DNA of 50,663 nt from Deltaproteobacteria bacterium (GTDB lineage: Bacteria > Desulfobacterota > Desulfuromonadia > Desulfuromonadales > Geopsychrobacteraceae): NCBI GenBank assembly GCA_024276935.1, contig JAJRWH010000007.1, forward strand, positions 1 through 50,663, read 5' to 3'. The notes below the pieces were generated by a model, which saw only the letters and a program-made list of their open reading frames with translations, had not been told where the DNA came from and did no database searches. The position numbers were made by a program, and so were the translations under genes. Of the stretch, positions 28,386 to 37,241 are shown piece after piece (the stretch's first letter is position 1; each line of letters opens with the position of its first letter).

Positions 28386-29507
28386 GTGAGGTTTCTGACG
28401 ATTGTCTTTTTGATGCTGGTCCTGCCAACCCTGGCTCAGGCGCGTGTCGGGGTAACGCAACGGGATTGGGCGTTACAGTTGATTGACAGTCTTGGCTGGT
28501 CCTTTGGCCTGCCCGAGAAACCGACGGATGAGGATTTTATCCAGATCCTGAATGGTCGGCGGAGTTATCGGTTTGAAGCCGAAAAGAGTTTTCGGCAAGG
28601 TGATCAGGTCACGGAAATGACCTTTACCTCTTTTGGTCAGTACAGTGGTACCGGCTGGCTCAGTAGCAACAGGGATCAAACAGATGTTCACTTGCAGTTC
28701 AATCTGCTCCATGCCGGGCGCTACAAGCTGTTGGCCCGGGTCCGGCTTGCCGGACATCAGTTGACATTCGGTTCACAGGTTTTCCCGCTTGACGGGCAGA
28801 GTCAGTTTACAACAGTTACGGTCGGTTCTGTTGATCTTGATGCGGGCCCGCAGGAGGTTTTGCTTCAGTTGGCCCCCAATGGAGGTATCGACTATCTCGA
28901 ATTGCAGGCCGAGCCGATTGGGCCGATCGCTCCTGCCGGGGGCTGGAAATTTGATCAGGGATTAACTTTCGAGGTTGCTGCACGCACGGTGATTCAGGCC
29001 TTGAACTTACAGCAAGGTTTGCCGCCAGGGCGTCAGGTTGTCAAACTCGAAGCCGAAAATCTGCCTCGCCCGCAAGGTGTGCGGGTTCTTGGCGGAGATG
29101 GCAAGGGCTCGGCAAGTGGGGGGCGTTATCTTCTGGTTGGAGCAGCACCGGTCACCCTCGGTTTTTATGCGGCTCGGGTAGATGGCGGGGTGATGGATCT
29201 GGTTCTGCGCGCCGCCGGAAGCAAGCCCATCAAGGTAGAGCTCCCCGGGTATTTCGAAACCAGAAGCCAGTTTGGTCCCCGGTTTGAAGACCATTTGCTT
29301 GGGACCTTCTTTATTCCTGAAGGGGAGATGACGGTCAAGGTTCTTCTGCCTGCGGGGGCTGCGATTGACCGACTTGAATTTCGTTCTCGACAAGGGGGCA
29401 AAGCCGAGTTGCTGCGCCTGGTGGGGCTTGTCGAATCAGACTGGCTCTCGGCAGAGGATCTCAACCGTTTATCGACTCTGATTTCTCGACTTAAAGAGAT
29501 TCGCTAA
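28386..29507 (+). CDS. Secreted protein of unknown function with two carbohydrate-binding-like domains
   Basis: 373 aa. Signal peptide 1-19 (IVFLMLVLPTLAQA|RVG). Two similar beta-rich segments each open with a YRFEAE or VVKLEAEN element and hold a G-rich loop (FGQYSGTGWLSSN; GDGKGSASGGRYLLVG), ending in a hydrophobic strand (GIDYLELQAEP; AIDRLEFRSRQ). That pattern resembles CBM6/CBM35-like jelly rolls, but I see no catalytic domain, and the match is by eye. The C-terminal helix VESDWLSAEDLNRLSTLISRLKEI is shaped like a protein-protein tail. GTG start with AGGAG 6 nt upstream. Lies between fbp and comEC on the same strand with gaps of about 40 nt. Confidence 0.6.
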   Translation: MRFLTIVFLMLVLPTLAQARVGVTQRDWALQLIDSLGWSFGLPEKPTDEDFIQILNGRRSYRFEAEKSFRQGDQVTEMTFTSFGQYSGTGWLSSNRDQTDVHLQFNLLHAGRYKLLARVRLAGHQLTFGSQVFPLDGQSQFTTVTVGSVDLDAGPQEVLLQLAPNGGIDYLELQAEPIGPIAPAGGWKFDQGLTFEVAARTVIQALNLQQGLPPGRQVVKLEAENLPRPQGVRVLGGDGKGSASGGRYLLVGAAPVTLGFYAARVDGGVMDLVLRAAGSKPIKVELPGYFETRSQFGPRFEDHLLGTFFIPEGEMTVKVLLPAGAAIDRLEFRSRQGGKAELLRLVGLVESDWLSAEDLNRLSTLISRLKEIR

Positions 29508-29542
29508 AGAACCTTTGTTCAACACGGCCATGGGGGGGGCGG

Positions 29543-31894
29543 GTGAGAATTGTTGGCATTTGCCTTGGTGGTTATGTTGGCGGGCTGATTCTCGCGCAGT
29601 ATCTTGAGCTGGCGCCATGGCTCGGTTTTTCTCTTTGTGGTTTGCTGCTTGGTACCCTGTTTGTTTTTCGTTGTCGTTGGCTGTTCATTTTTTCTCTTCT
29701 CCTTTTTTCTCTCCTGACAGGTCTGATCCGTTATCCACTTCTGCTTGCGCCTGATGCGGCCAGTTTGAGGCTGGAGAGGGTCGGTCATGGCCCTGTTCGC
29801 CTGGCGGGAAGAGTTTTTGCAGTTCATGAGCGCCAAAATCATGGTGTTTCTGTCGATCTTGTCCTTGATTCTGTCAGATCAAAAGAACAGGGACTGGCCA
29901 CAGATTCGCACTTGAGGCTTTATATCGACCGGGGAGGATCATCTCTTCGGGCGGGTGATCGGGTTGTATTTCGCAGTCGCGTTAAAAGAACGCACAATTT
30001 TGCTATTCCGGGCGAATTTGACTTTACCAGACAGCTGGCGTATCAGCGTATCTGGTTTACAGCTTACCTCGCTGATACGCGTGGGCTGGCATTTTTCAGA
30101 TCAGACCGTTCTGACCTGACAGCCATCATCGGGGCCTTACGTCAATCGGGATTGAGAATCATCAACAAGGCGGTGGGGCAAGATCGTGCGGCTTTGCTGA
30201 AAGCGTTATTACTTGGTGAAAAGGGCAGTCTGCCCAAAGAATTACGTCAGCAGATTGCTGCGGGTGGTGTTGCTCATCTGTTTGCAATTTCCGGGTTGCA
30301 TCTGGGATTGCTGGCGTTCTTTTTCTATACTTTTCTGAAATATCTGTACAGTAGATCGGTTCGTCTGTTGCTCTGGCAACCTCCTGTGAGGGTTTTGTGG
30401 GGGCCGGTTCTGCTGCCACTGTTTATCTATTTAATGCTGACCGGTGATGCCCTGGCAACACGTCGCGCTTTCTGTCTCCTGCTGATTGCGGCGCTGCTCT
30501 GCCTGTTGAGACGACGGACCTCTCCGGTTTATCTGCTGGTTTCGCTGGCTTTTTTATTTTTGCTGTTTGAACCTTTGGCGTTGTGGCAACCTTCCTTCTT
30601 ACTTTCTTTCAGCGGTGCCGGGGGCATTTTGCTCTGGCACAAGCCGCTGTCGAAACTGCTGCAATCCTGGCCAAGGGGTCTACGCTATCTCTTGCAGTTA
30701 TTCGGAATCAGCGTGGCGGCCTTTATTGCAACCCTTCCGGCTTCAATCTACTTTTTTCATCTCTTTGCACCGGCGGGACTTCTGAGCAATCTGCTTGCGA
30801 TCCCTCTGGTCAGTTTTGTCGCCCTGCCGCTGGGACTTGCCGGTCTGGTGATAACGCCTGTTGTCGAGAGCGTCGGTCATCAATTGTTGCAGATTTCTGC
30901 AGGGACTCTGGAGCTGGTTGTGAAACTGGCCGACCAGATCGCTTCTTTGCCGGGGTTGACAGCCCGGACCCGGTTTTTGTCCCTGACGGAGAATATGGCC
31001 GTCTTGCTGGTTTGTCTGGCGTTGTTGCTGGGGTGGCAGTATCGAAAGGCCTTGTTGCTTCTGGTGCTGGCTCTGGGGGTGCTGGTTTTTGCCCCTGCGG
31101 AGGTTGCGGGTCCTGAACTGATTGTTTTCAGTGTCGGCCAGGGGGAGGCGATGCTGTTACGGACTCAAGAGAAAAATATTCTGATTGATGCCGGTGGCCT
31201 GCGCAGTGACCGTTTTGATGTTGGAGAACGATTGCTGGCTCCGGCACTGGGGCGGTTGGGCGTTAAAACTCTGGATGCAGTCGTTCTGACTCACAATCAT
31301 CCAGACCATGCCGGGGGGATGGCCTATCTCATCACTCATTTTGAAACAGGTGAATTCTGGACCACAATAAAACCAGACCATTTGGAGATCCGTTTGCAAC
31401 AGGCCCTGACCAAGCGTCATGTGCCCGTCCGTTATGATGACAAACCTGGCTGGAACCAGGTGGTGCTAGGTGGAATCCCGGATATTTTTCTGTTCAAGGC
31501 CCCTCTGGCTCAGGCGCGGACCAATGATCAATCACTTTGTCTTTATTATCCGACAAATGCCGGGGGGATTTTGCTGACGGGCGATTTGGAAGCTCGTGGA
31601 GTCAGATCTTTGTCTGAGACGGTGCTTCCCGGGCCGGTGGCAGTTCTGAAGGCCCCCCACCACGGAAGTGCCAATTCGGAACCTGTCTTGCTGATTAAAA
31701 GCCTTGATCCTGAAATAGTAGTTGTTTCAGCAGGTTATGCCAATGCTTATCATTTCCCTTCACCTCAATTAGTTCGCCAGGCTGAAATACAGGACATTTC
31801 TCTCTGGCGGACAGACCTTGATGGAACCATCCTTTTGCACATCAACCAGCAGGGTTGGCAGGGCAAACATTGGATAAATGGGCTTTTCCATTGA
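29543..31894 (+). CDS. comEC: DNA internalization-related competence protein ComEC/Rec2
   Basis: 783 aa, the usual length. N-terminal membrane region with an OB-like periplasmic domain (about 75-175: VRLAGRVFAVHERQNHG, GDRVVFRSRVKRTHNF), then the competence membrane domain beginning ALLKALLLGEKGSLPKELRQQIAAGGVAHLFAISGLHLGLL and several helices to about 510. Then a metallo-beta-lactamase-like domain follows (ELIVFSVGQGEAMLLRTQ, ILIDAGG, LTHNHPDHAGG, ILLTGDLEARG, LKAPHHGSANSE) with intact HxHxDH. It forms the inner-membrane channel for single-stranded DNA in natural transformation. GTG start preceded by a G-rich run. Complete and apparently functional, implying the competence route is kept. Confidence 0.95.
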   Translation: MRIVGICLGGYVGGLILAQYLELAPWLGFSLCGLLLGTLFVFRCRWLFIFSLLLFSLLTGLIRYPLLLAPDAASLRLERVGHGPVRLAGRVFAVHERQNHGVSVDLVLDSVRSKEQGLATDSHLRLYIDRGGSSLRAGDRVVFRSRVKRTHNFAIPGEFDFTRQLAYQRIWFTAYLADTRGLAFFRSDRSDLTAIIGALRQSGLRIINKAVGQDRAALLKALLLGEKGSLPKELRQQIAAGGVAHLFAISGLHLGLLAFFFYTFLKYLYSRSVRLLLWQPPVRVLWGPVLLPLFIYLMLTGDALATRRAFCLLLIAALLCLLRRRTSPVYLLVSLAFLFLLFEPLALWQPSFLLSFSGAGGILLWHKPLSKLLQSWPRGLRYLLQLFGISVAAFIATLPASIYFFHLFAPAGLLSNLLAIPLVSFVALPLGLAGLVITPVVESVGHQLLQISAGTLELVVKLADQIASLPGLTARTRFLSLTENMAVLLVCLALLLGWQYRKALLLLVLALGVLVFAPAEVAGPELIVFSVGQGEAMLLRTQEKNILIDAGGLRSDRFDVGERLLAPALGRLGVKTLDAVVLTHNHPDHAGGMAYLITHFETGEFWTTIKPDHLEIRLQQALTKRHVPVRYDDKPGWNQVVLGGIPDIFLFKAPLAQARTNDQSLCLYYPTNAGGILLTGDLEARGVRSLSETVLPGPVAVLKAPHHGSANSEPVLLIKSLDPEIVVVSAGYANAYHFPSPQLVRQAEIQDISLWRTDLDGTILLHINQQGWQGKHWINGLFH

Positions 31895-31910
31895 CAGTTT
31901 TCCCTGAGCC

Positions 31911-31930
31911 TGATAGAAATTCTTCTATCA
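31911..31930 (+). repeat. Inverted repeat between comEC and the diguanylate cyclase gene
   Basis: TGATAGAA (31911-31918) and TTCTATCA (31923-31930) form a perfect 8-bp dyad around ATTC, ending 18 nt before the ATG at 31949. It could be an operator or a weak mRNA hairpin near the ribosome site; no U-tract, so a terminator is unlikely. Confidence 0.4.
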
Positions 31931-31948
31931 TTACGGGAGTTTTATTTC

Positions 31949-33322
31949 ATGGATCAGGCCACGATACTCGTTGTTGACGATGAACTTTTTTTTCGTCAAC
32001 TCTACCGCGATTTGCTTAGTGAGACTGGCCACAAGGTTGAAGTCTACGACAGTGGCGACGAGGCCATTTCTCGGATGTCAACCGGAGATGTTGATCTGGT
32101 CCTGACCGATATGGTGATGCCGGGACGTTGTGGCCTGGAGGTTTTGCGTGCTGCCCGGGCTCTGGTCGATCCTCCTGAGGTGATTCTGGTTACCGGACAT
32201 GCCAGCCTTGAATCAGCCATCCATGCCCTGAAAAATGGCGCCCGAGACTATCTTGTCAAACCGTTCAACCCTGAAGAACTGAAGCATCTGGTTAAAACCT
32301 GCCTTGAACAACGTCGCCTGTTGAATGAAAATGGTCACCTGCGACAACAGATCCAGTTATTCCAGACCGGCCAATCCCTTTCTTCTTTGATCGAACTTGA
32401 TCGTTTGTTGCCACGAGCGCTGGAGGTTTTTCAACGCGAGCTTGGTGGTGGCTACGGGATCAGTTTCATGTTCGATGCTGAAAAGAAAATATGCATTCAG
32501 GGGGTTGCGGGGATTGAGAGGCGTTGGGCAGAACAGTTGTTGCCACGTTTGCAACCCTGTCTGGCTGAAGCGGCCAAGCTCAAATGCCTGAGTTCCGAAG
32601 AGCTGAAACAAATATCAGATGAACAGCGCAAGTTCGATTCGGTCTGTGTTCTGCCTTTGCGTAACGGGGGTGAGTACAAGGGCGGACTTGTTTTGGGTGA
32701 TGGCCCCCTGGCCATGATGGCCGAGACCCTGCCTCAGGATCGATTGCATTATCTGGCAGAGCAGGTGGCTCTCGGGTTTGAGAATGCCTGCCGTTATCAG
32801 GATGCTCAGGAGTTGATGTATACCGACGATCTGACCGGACTGTACAATTACCGCTATATGCAAGTTGCCTTGAACCAGGAATCGCGCCGGTCTCAGCGTT
32901 ACGGGCTCAAGTTTTCGCTGATTTTTATTGACCTGGACCACTTCAAGGGGATCAATGACCGTCATGGCCATCTGGCCGGGAGTACTGCACTTCAAGAGGT
33001 CGCGGTCCTGTTGCGTGCCTGTGTACGTGAGGTTGATGTCCTCTTTCGTTTCGGTGGTGATGAGTTTGCTGCGTTGCTGGTCGAAACAGATACTGATGCC
33101 GCCCGGGTTGTTGCCGAGCGGATCAGACAAAGTATTGCCGATCATCCTTTTTTGCAGGATCGTGGCCAGCCATGCCGTTTGACGGCTACGGCGGGCTACG
33201 CAACGTTCCCTTCTGACGCCATTGACTGTACTGAACTTCTCGATCTTGCCGATCGTGCCATGTATGACGGCAAGCGGGTTCGTAATGCTATTCGTGGGGT
33301 GCAGGAGCTTGGCCACGAATGA
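31949..33322 (+). CDS. Response regulator with REC, GAF-like and GGDEF domains (diguanylate cyclase)
   Basis: 457 aa. Receiver 4-120 with Asp54 (LVLTDMVMP) and LVTGHASLESAIHALKNGARDYLVKPF. A coiled coil and a GAF-like segment follow (about 150-280: FDSVCVLPLRNGGEYKGGLVLGDG), then a GGDEF domain with GGDEF intact at 369-373, DDLTGLYNYRYM at its start, and an RxxD inhibitory site (REVD) five residues before it. It should make c-di-GMP under control of phosphorylation, with product feedback. No kinase is next to it. Its last bases overlap the start of the TPR gene (ATGA), and that gene overlaps an adenylate cyclase gene. GGGAG precedes the ATG. Confidence 0.94.
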   Translation: MDQATILVVDDELFFRQLYRDLLSETGHKVEVYDSGDEAISRMSTGDVDLVLTDMVMPGRCGLEVLRAARALVDPPEVILVTGHASLESAIHALKNGARDYLVKPFNPEELKHLVKTCLEQRRLLNENGHLRQQIQLFQTGQSLSSLIELDRLLPRALEVFQRELGGGYGISFMFDAEKKICIQGVAGIERRWAEQLLPRLQPCLAEAAKLKCLSSEELKQISDEQRKFDSVCVLPLRNGGEYKGGLVLGDGPLAMMAETLPQDRLHYLAEQVALGFENACRYQDAQELMYTDDLTGLYNYRYMQVALNQESRRSQRYGLKFSLIFIDLDHFKGINDRHGHLAGSTALQEVAVLLRACVREVDVLFRFGGDEFAALLVETDTDAARVVAERIRQSIADHPFLQDRGQPCRLTATAGYATFPSDAIDCTELLDLADRAMYDGKRVRNAIRGVQELGHE

Positions 33323-35763
33323 AACGCCTGCTGCTTTTCTGCACCTTGCTCCTGTTCTGGGGGTCTGTGCTCCCTTGTGTCGCTGACACATCTCTGGTTG
33401 ATCTTTACCGTAAAGCCCTTTCTGCGGACCCTCAAAATCAGACATTGGCTTATCACCTGGGCGTTGCCTTGCTGAATCGGGGCGAGAATCGGAAGGCGCT
33501 TAAACTTTTTCGTCGCGTGTATGCGCAAAGAGCGACCGACCCCGAGATCAATTTCAATCTGGCATTGGTTTACAGTCGCTTAAATGATCCGGACAGTGCG
33601 TTGCTCTATCTGGATCAGGCCCAGGCCAGTGGTGCCGGGAAGCAACCCGAGATTTATCCCCTGCAAAATGTCTACTTAAATCTGGTTCTGCTTTATGAAC
33701 AGCTGAACCAGATTGATGATGCCATTATCCTGTTGCAGCGCCTGTTAAAAGAAAATCCGGCCCACCTTGAATACCAGCGTGTTCTCGGTGATTATCTGCT
33801 GCGTTCAGGTCGTATGGATGAAGCTGTTCCGGTGCTGAAAAACTATCTGGAAAAAATGCCCGAAGATAACGAAGTCCGCGAGTATGCCTTTGCGGCAATC
33901 TTTAACCGGGGTTTGGCTGCCTATGAGAAGGGGCAGTTGGCTGTTGCCAGAGATGAATTTTCAAAGGCTTTGCAATTCGTCGCCAGGAGTCCGCTGGTTT
34001 TTTATTATCTGGCTTTGCTTGATTATCAAAATGAAAAGTATTCACAAGCGGCGAACCGGTTGATACCGGTTTTTCATGCCCTGGGAGAGAACTTGAAATC
34101 CGGGGCCAGATCGCTGCTGTACAATACGGCACTTACTCTGCAGCAACAGGGTGATTTTGCGATGGCGCAGCAGGCTCTTTCGCCACTGACTTCCGGAGTT
34201 CACCCCAGAACCAAGGACCTGATGCTGCTGGCGAATATTCAACTGAAAGCCCAGAAATACAGTCTGGCCCGTCAAAGCTACTTACGGATACTGCGGGATA
34301 ATCCGGAGAATTTGTTGGCAATCAACGGGGTTCAGGCCGCAGAAAAGGGAGCGTTTGAGGAGTTTATGGAGGCTGCCGGTTCGGCCTTTAAAGCGGGGAA
34401 ACTGTCGCTTGTACGCCGTAATCTTGCGCAGGCCGCCGACATTTACCCTGATAACAATCGACTTCTTATTTATCAGGCACGCTTGTCACGTCTGGCTAAA
34501 CAAAACTGGTTGAAGTTTCAGCGTCAGGCAGAGCGGTTAGAAGAGCAGCAACAGTATCCGCAAGCACTGGTGGCAGTTCGGCAGGCACTGGAGTTTGCCC
34601 CGCAAGAATCCGGTCTGCTGCGTCTGGAGCGACGCCTGGTCAAACACCTTGGTGCCAGAATTACCAATCTTTACCAGCAGGGCAAAGAGCTTTACGCAGC
34701 GAAAAAATTCAATGCGGCCCGAGCTGTTTTTCAGCAGCTGGTCCAGCTGAGTCCTGCACATCGAGGTGGGAAAGATTATCTGAAACGGATTGAGCACCAG
34801 CAGCAACAGAGCGCACAGCAGCTGGTTGCTGATGGGGAACAAGCGCTTGAACAGGCCGATCTGCTTAAAGCCCGCCGCTCATTCAAGCGTGCCTTGCAGG
34901 TTCAACCAGAGATTCAGGGTGCAGCGGAAGGTCTGAAAAGAACGGAGCAGATGCTTGCTTCCCGGGTTGCCGAAACCCTGGTTCAGGCTCGTCGCCTCAC
35001 GTCAGAAGGTTTTCTGGTTTCTGCCCGGGACCTGTTAGCTTCCGGACAGAAAAAATGGCCAGCAAAGACTCTTGCCACCGAACTGGCCCAGGTCAAAAAG
35101 AAACTGGAGCAGCGCCAACGCTCACTGGTCAAGCTTGTGCGCAGCGCGGTGAAAAAAGAACAGTTTGCCCAGGCGGCACAACTATTAACCCAGGTCCGTC
35201 AGCTTGGCGTCGATCCCGCCCTCATTGCCGAGGTGAATACCGAACTCAAAAAGGCGCGTTCCCGTGCCCGGACAGAGCAATTGGAGTTGGCGCGCCAGCA
35301 GGTTGAAAATGGCAACTATGATGCCGGGCTCAAGGCTTATCGTCGCGTCCTCGATATTGAGCCTGGAAATAAAGAGGCTCTCCAGGGGCTCAAACAGGGG
35401 CGTGAGGCTCTGGAGGGAACCATATCACGACTTCTGGTTGAAGGAGCAGCGGCTCGCAAAGCTGCTCAGGTTGATCAGGCTCGCGAGGCATACCGCAAGG
35501 TTCTGAACCTTGATCCACATCGTGCCGAGGCCCTGGCGGCATTACACCAGATTGGACGATCCGGGCAAGCAGGTTTGACCTCTGCAGACAGTCAGCATCT
35601 TTATCTGCAAGGGATTGAGCTTTATACCGAGGGTGATTACAAGCAGGCGATTGCAATCTGGTATCAGGTGCTCGATCTTGATCCAGACCATCGTAAGGCC
35701 AGAAGAAATATTGAAAAGGCCAGGCGCAAGCTCAAACAGATTCAGGAGCGTCAAAGTGGCTGA
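33319..35763 (+). CDS. Exported protein with many TPR repeats
   Basis: 814 aa. Signal peptide about 1-22 (LLLFCTLLLFWGSVLPCVA|DTSL), then roughly 15 or more TPR-like helix pairs along the whole length (for example AYHLGVALLNRGENRKALKLF, LGDYLLRSGRMDEAVPVL, ARQQVENGNYDAGLKAYRRVLDIEPGNKEAL, LYTEGDYKQAIAIWYQVLDLDPDHRKAR) with Gln- and Arg-rich stretches between. No catalytic domain. It is probably a periplasmic scaffold. It is translationally coupled on both sides: ATGA overlap with the diguanylate cyclase before it, and its stop overlaps the GTG of the adenylate cyclase after it. That suggests it works with one or both membrane or cytoplasmic signalling proteins (inference). Confidence 0.85.
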   Translation: MKRLLLFCTLLLFWGSVLPCVADTSLVDLYRKALSADPQNQTLAYHLGVALLNRGENRKALKLFRRVYAQRATDPEINFNLALVYSRLNDPDSALLYLDQAQASGAGKQPEIYPLQNVYLNLVLLYEQLNQIDDAIILLQRLLKENPAHLEYQRVLGDYLLRSGRMDEAVPVLKNYLEKMPEDNEVREYAFAAIFNRGLAAYEKGQLAVARDEFSKALQFVARSPLVFYYLALLDYQNEKYSQAANRLIPVFHALGENLKSGARSLLYNTALTLQQQGDFAMAQQALSPLTSGVHPRTKDLMLLANIQLKAQKYSLARQSYLRILRDNPENLLAINGVQAAEKGAFEEFMEAAGSAFKAGKLSLVRRNLAQAADIYPDNNRLLIYQARLSRLAKQNWLKFQRQAERLEEQQQYPQALVAVRQALEFAPQESGLLRLERRLVKHLGARITNLYQQGKELYAAKKFNAARAVFQQLVQLSPAHRGGKDYLKRIEHQQQQSAQQLVADGEQALEQADLLKARRSFKRALQVQPEIQGAAEGLKRTEQMLASRVAETLVQARRLTSEGFLVSARDLLASGQKKWPAKTLATELAQVKKKLEQRQRSLVKLVRSAVKKEQFAQAAQLLTQVRQLGVDPALIAEVNTELKKARSRARTEQLELARQQVENGNYDAGLKAYRRVLDIEPGNKEALQGLKQGREALEGTISRLLVEGAAARKAAQVDQAREAYRKVLNLDPHRAEALAALHQIGRSGQAGLTSADSQHLYLQGIELYTEGDYKQAIAIWYQVLDLDPDHRKARRNIEKARRKLKQIQERQSG

Positions 35764-37228
35764 TTCGGTACGTTTTCTCGCCAGTTTGCGGTTCAAGTTT
35801 GCCTTGTTTATGGCCCTGGTTATCGGTCTTTTTATTCTGGGTGGTCTGATTCTTTTTGAGCAGAATTTACGGCGCTCCCTGGTGCGTGAAAGTGTCGACA
35901 AGGGGGTCGGAGTTGCTCGCAGTGTCGCATTCAATGTCGAAGATCCACTGTTGACCGGCGATGACCTGGCTCTCTTCTCTGCGGTCAAGATTGCCAGCCG
36001 TTCCCAGGATGTGGTCTATGTGGTGATCGTTGATGAGACCGGCCAGATTAAGGCCGCAAGTGATATAGCGATGGTCGGGAAACCCTGGAACTGGGAAGGG
36101 CAGGAAAAGCCAAGTCGGCGAGGGAAGGACTATCTGCTGCGCCCGACCGATGCGGGGAACCTGCTTGATATCGAGGTGCCCATCCTGTTGGTGGGTGACA
36201 AACCGGTGCCACTGGGGTCGATTCATCTTGGTTTGTCGCAGGCGCAGGTTACCCGGGCGATTGGTGTGATGCGTCGGCAGTTGGCATTTTTTTCATTGCT
36301 GGGAATCATCGGTGCCAGTGTGGTTGCCTATCTGCTGGCTTCATTTTTTGTTCGTCCGGTTGATGCTCTGGTTGCAGGGGTCAAGGCGATTGGGGAAGGT
36401 CGTCTGGAACAGGAAATCAGCTTGCAACGGCAGGATGAATTAGGACTTCTGACCCGCGCGTTCAACAGCATGGCAGTCAAGTTGCGTGAAAAGGATTTTG
36501 TTGAAAAGACCCTTGAACGCTATGTCAGCAAGCCGTTGGCACGAGAGATTCTCAGCCATCGTCAGGACCTGAAACTGGGAGGTGAGGAAAAGGAAGTGAC
36601 AATCCTTTTTTCTGATATTCGCGGTTTTACGACTCTTGCTGAAGAATTGTCACCGACTGCCGTGGTTGAGTTGCTGAACCAGTATTTTTCACGCATGGTC
36701 AAGGTTGTTGGCCGTTTCAGGGGGATGGTTGACAAGTTCATGGGCGATGCCGTCCTGGCACTTTTTGGTGCGCCGATGCCGGTTGGACATGAAGCCCTGC
36801 GTGCAGTCTGTTGTGCGTTGGCCATGCAGGAGGCGATCGACCAGTTTAACCGTAGCGGGAACAAACAGGATCGCAAACCGATAGCAATTGGTATCGGGAT
36901 AAATACCGGTCCGGTTGTTGCGGGCAACGTGGGGTCAGCGTTGCGGATGGAATATACCGTTATTGGTGACAGTGTGAACATTGCCTCCCGTTTGCAGTCT
37001 CTGGCCAAGCCGGGAGAGATTCTTATCTCTGCTGAAACCTTTGCCCAGGTCCAGGGGCAGGTGCTGGTGACTGCCTGTGAGCCGATTCAGTTGAAAGGCA
37101 AGACCACTTCCTGTAGTGTCTACCGGCTTGATGGTTTGCAGCAGGAGGGCGTTGACGAAATACGCCGTCTGATTCACGAAGATAATAACGCAGAAGAGCT
37201 GGATCAATCATCTGGCGTTCTGGCATGA
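35756..37228 (+). CDS. Membrane adenylate cyclase, class III, with HAMP domain
   Basis: 490 aa. Membrane helix about 13-35, a periplasmic sensor region about 36-170 (DVVYVVIVDETGQIKAASD, a Cache-like strand pattern), second helix about 180-205, HAMP (about 205-255), then a class III catalytic domain: VTILFSDIRGFTTLAEELS, MVDKFMGDAVLALFGAP, IGIGINTGPVVAGNVGS, YTVIGDSVNIASRLQ. Metal Asp residues, the Lys of VDKFMGD and the Asp of the VIGDSVN loop point to ATP rather than GTP, so cAMP is the expected product. GTG 35756 is the start, with AGGAG 8 nt before it, inside the end of the TPR gene; the frame is open further upstream but only as an overlap. The product also lies 13 nt before hisS. Confidence 0.9.
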   Translation: MADSVRFLASLRFKFALFMALVIGLFILGGLILFEQNLRRSLVRESVDKGVGVARSVAFNVEDPLLTGDDLALFSAVKIASRSQDVVYVVIVDETGQIKAASDIAMVGKPWNWEGQEKPSRRGKDYLLRPTDAGNLLDIEVPILLVGDKPVPLGSIHLGLSQAQVTRAIGVMRRQLAFFSLLGIIGASVVAYLLASFFVRPVDALVAGVKAIGEGRLEQEISLQRQDELGLLTRAFNSMAVKLREKDFVEKTLERYVSKPLAREILSHRQDLKLGGEEKEVTILFSDIRGFTTLAEELSPTAVVELLNQYFSRMVKVVGRFRGMVDKFMGDAVLALFGAPMPVGHEALRAVCCALAMQEAIDQFNRSGNKQDRKPIAIGIGINTGPVVAGNVGSALRMEYTVIGDSVNIASRLQSLAKPGEILISAETFAQVQGQVLVTACEPIQLKGKTTSCSVYRLDGLQQEGVDEIRRLIHEDNNAEELDQSSGVLA

Positions 37229-37241
37229 AAGGAACGAGTCA

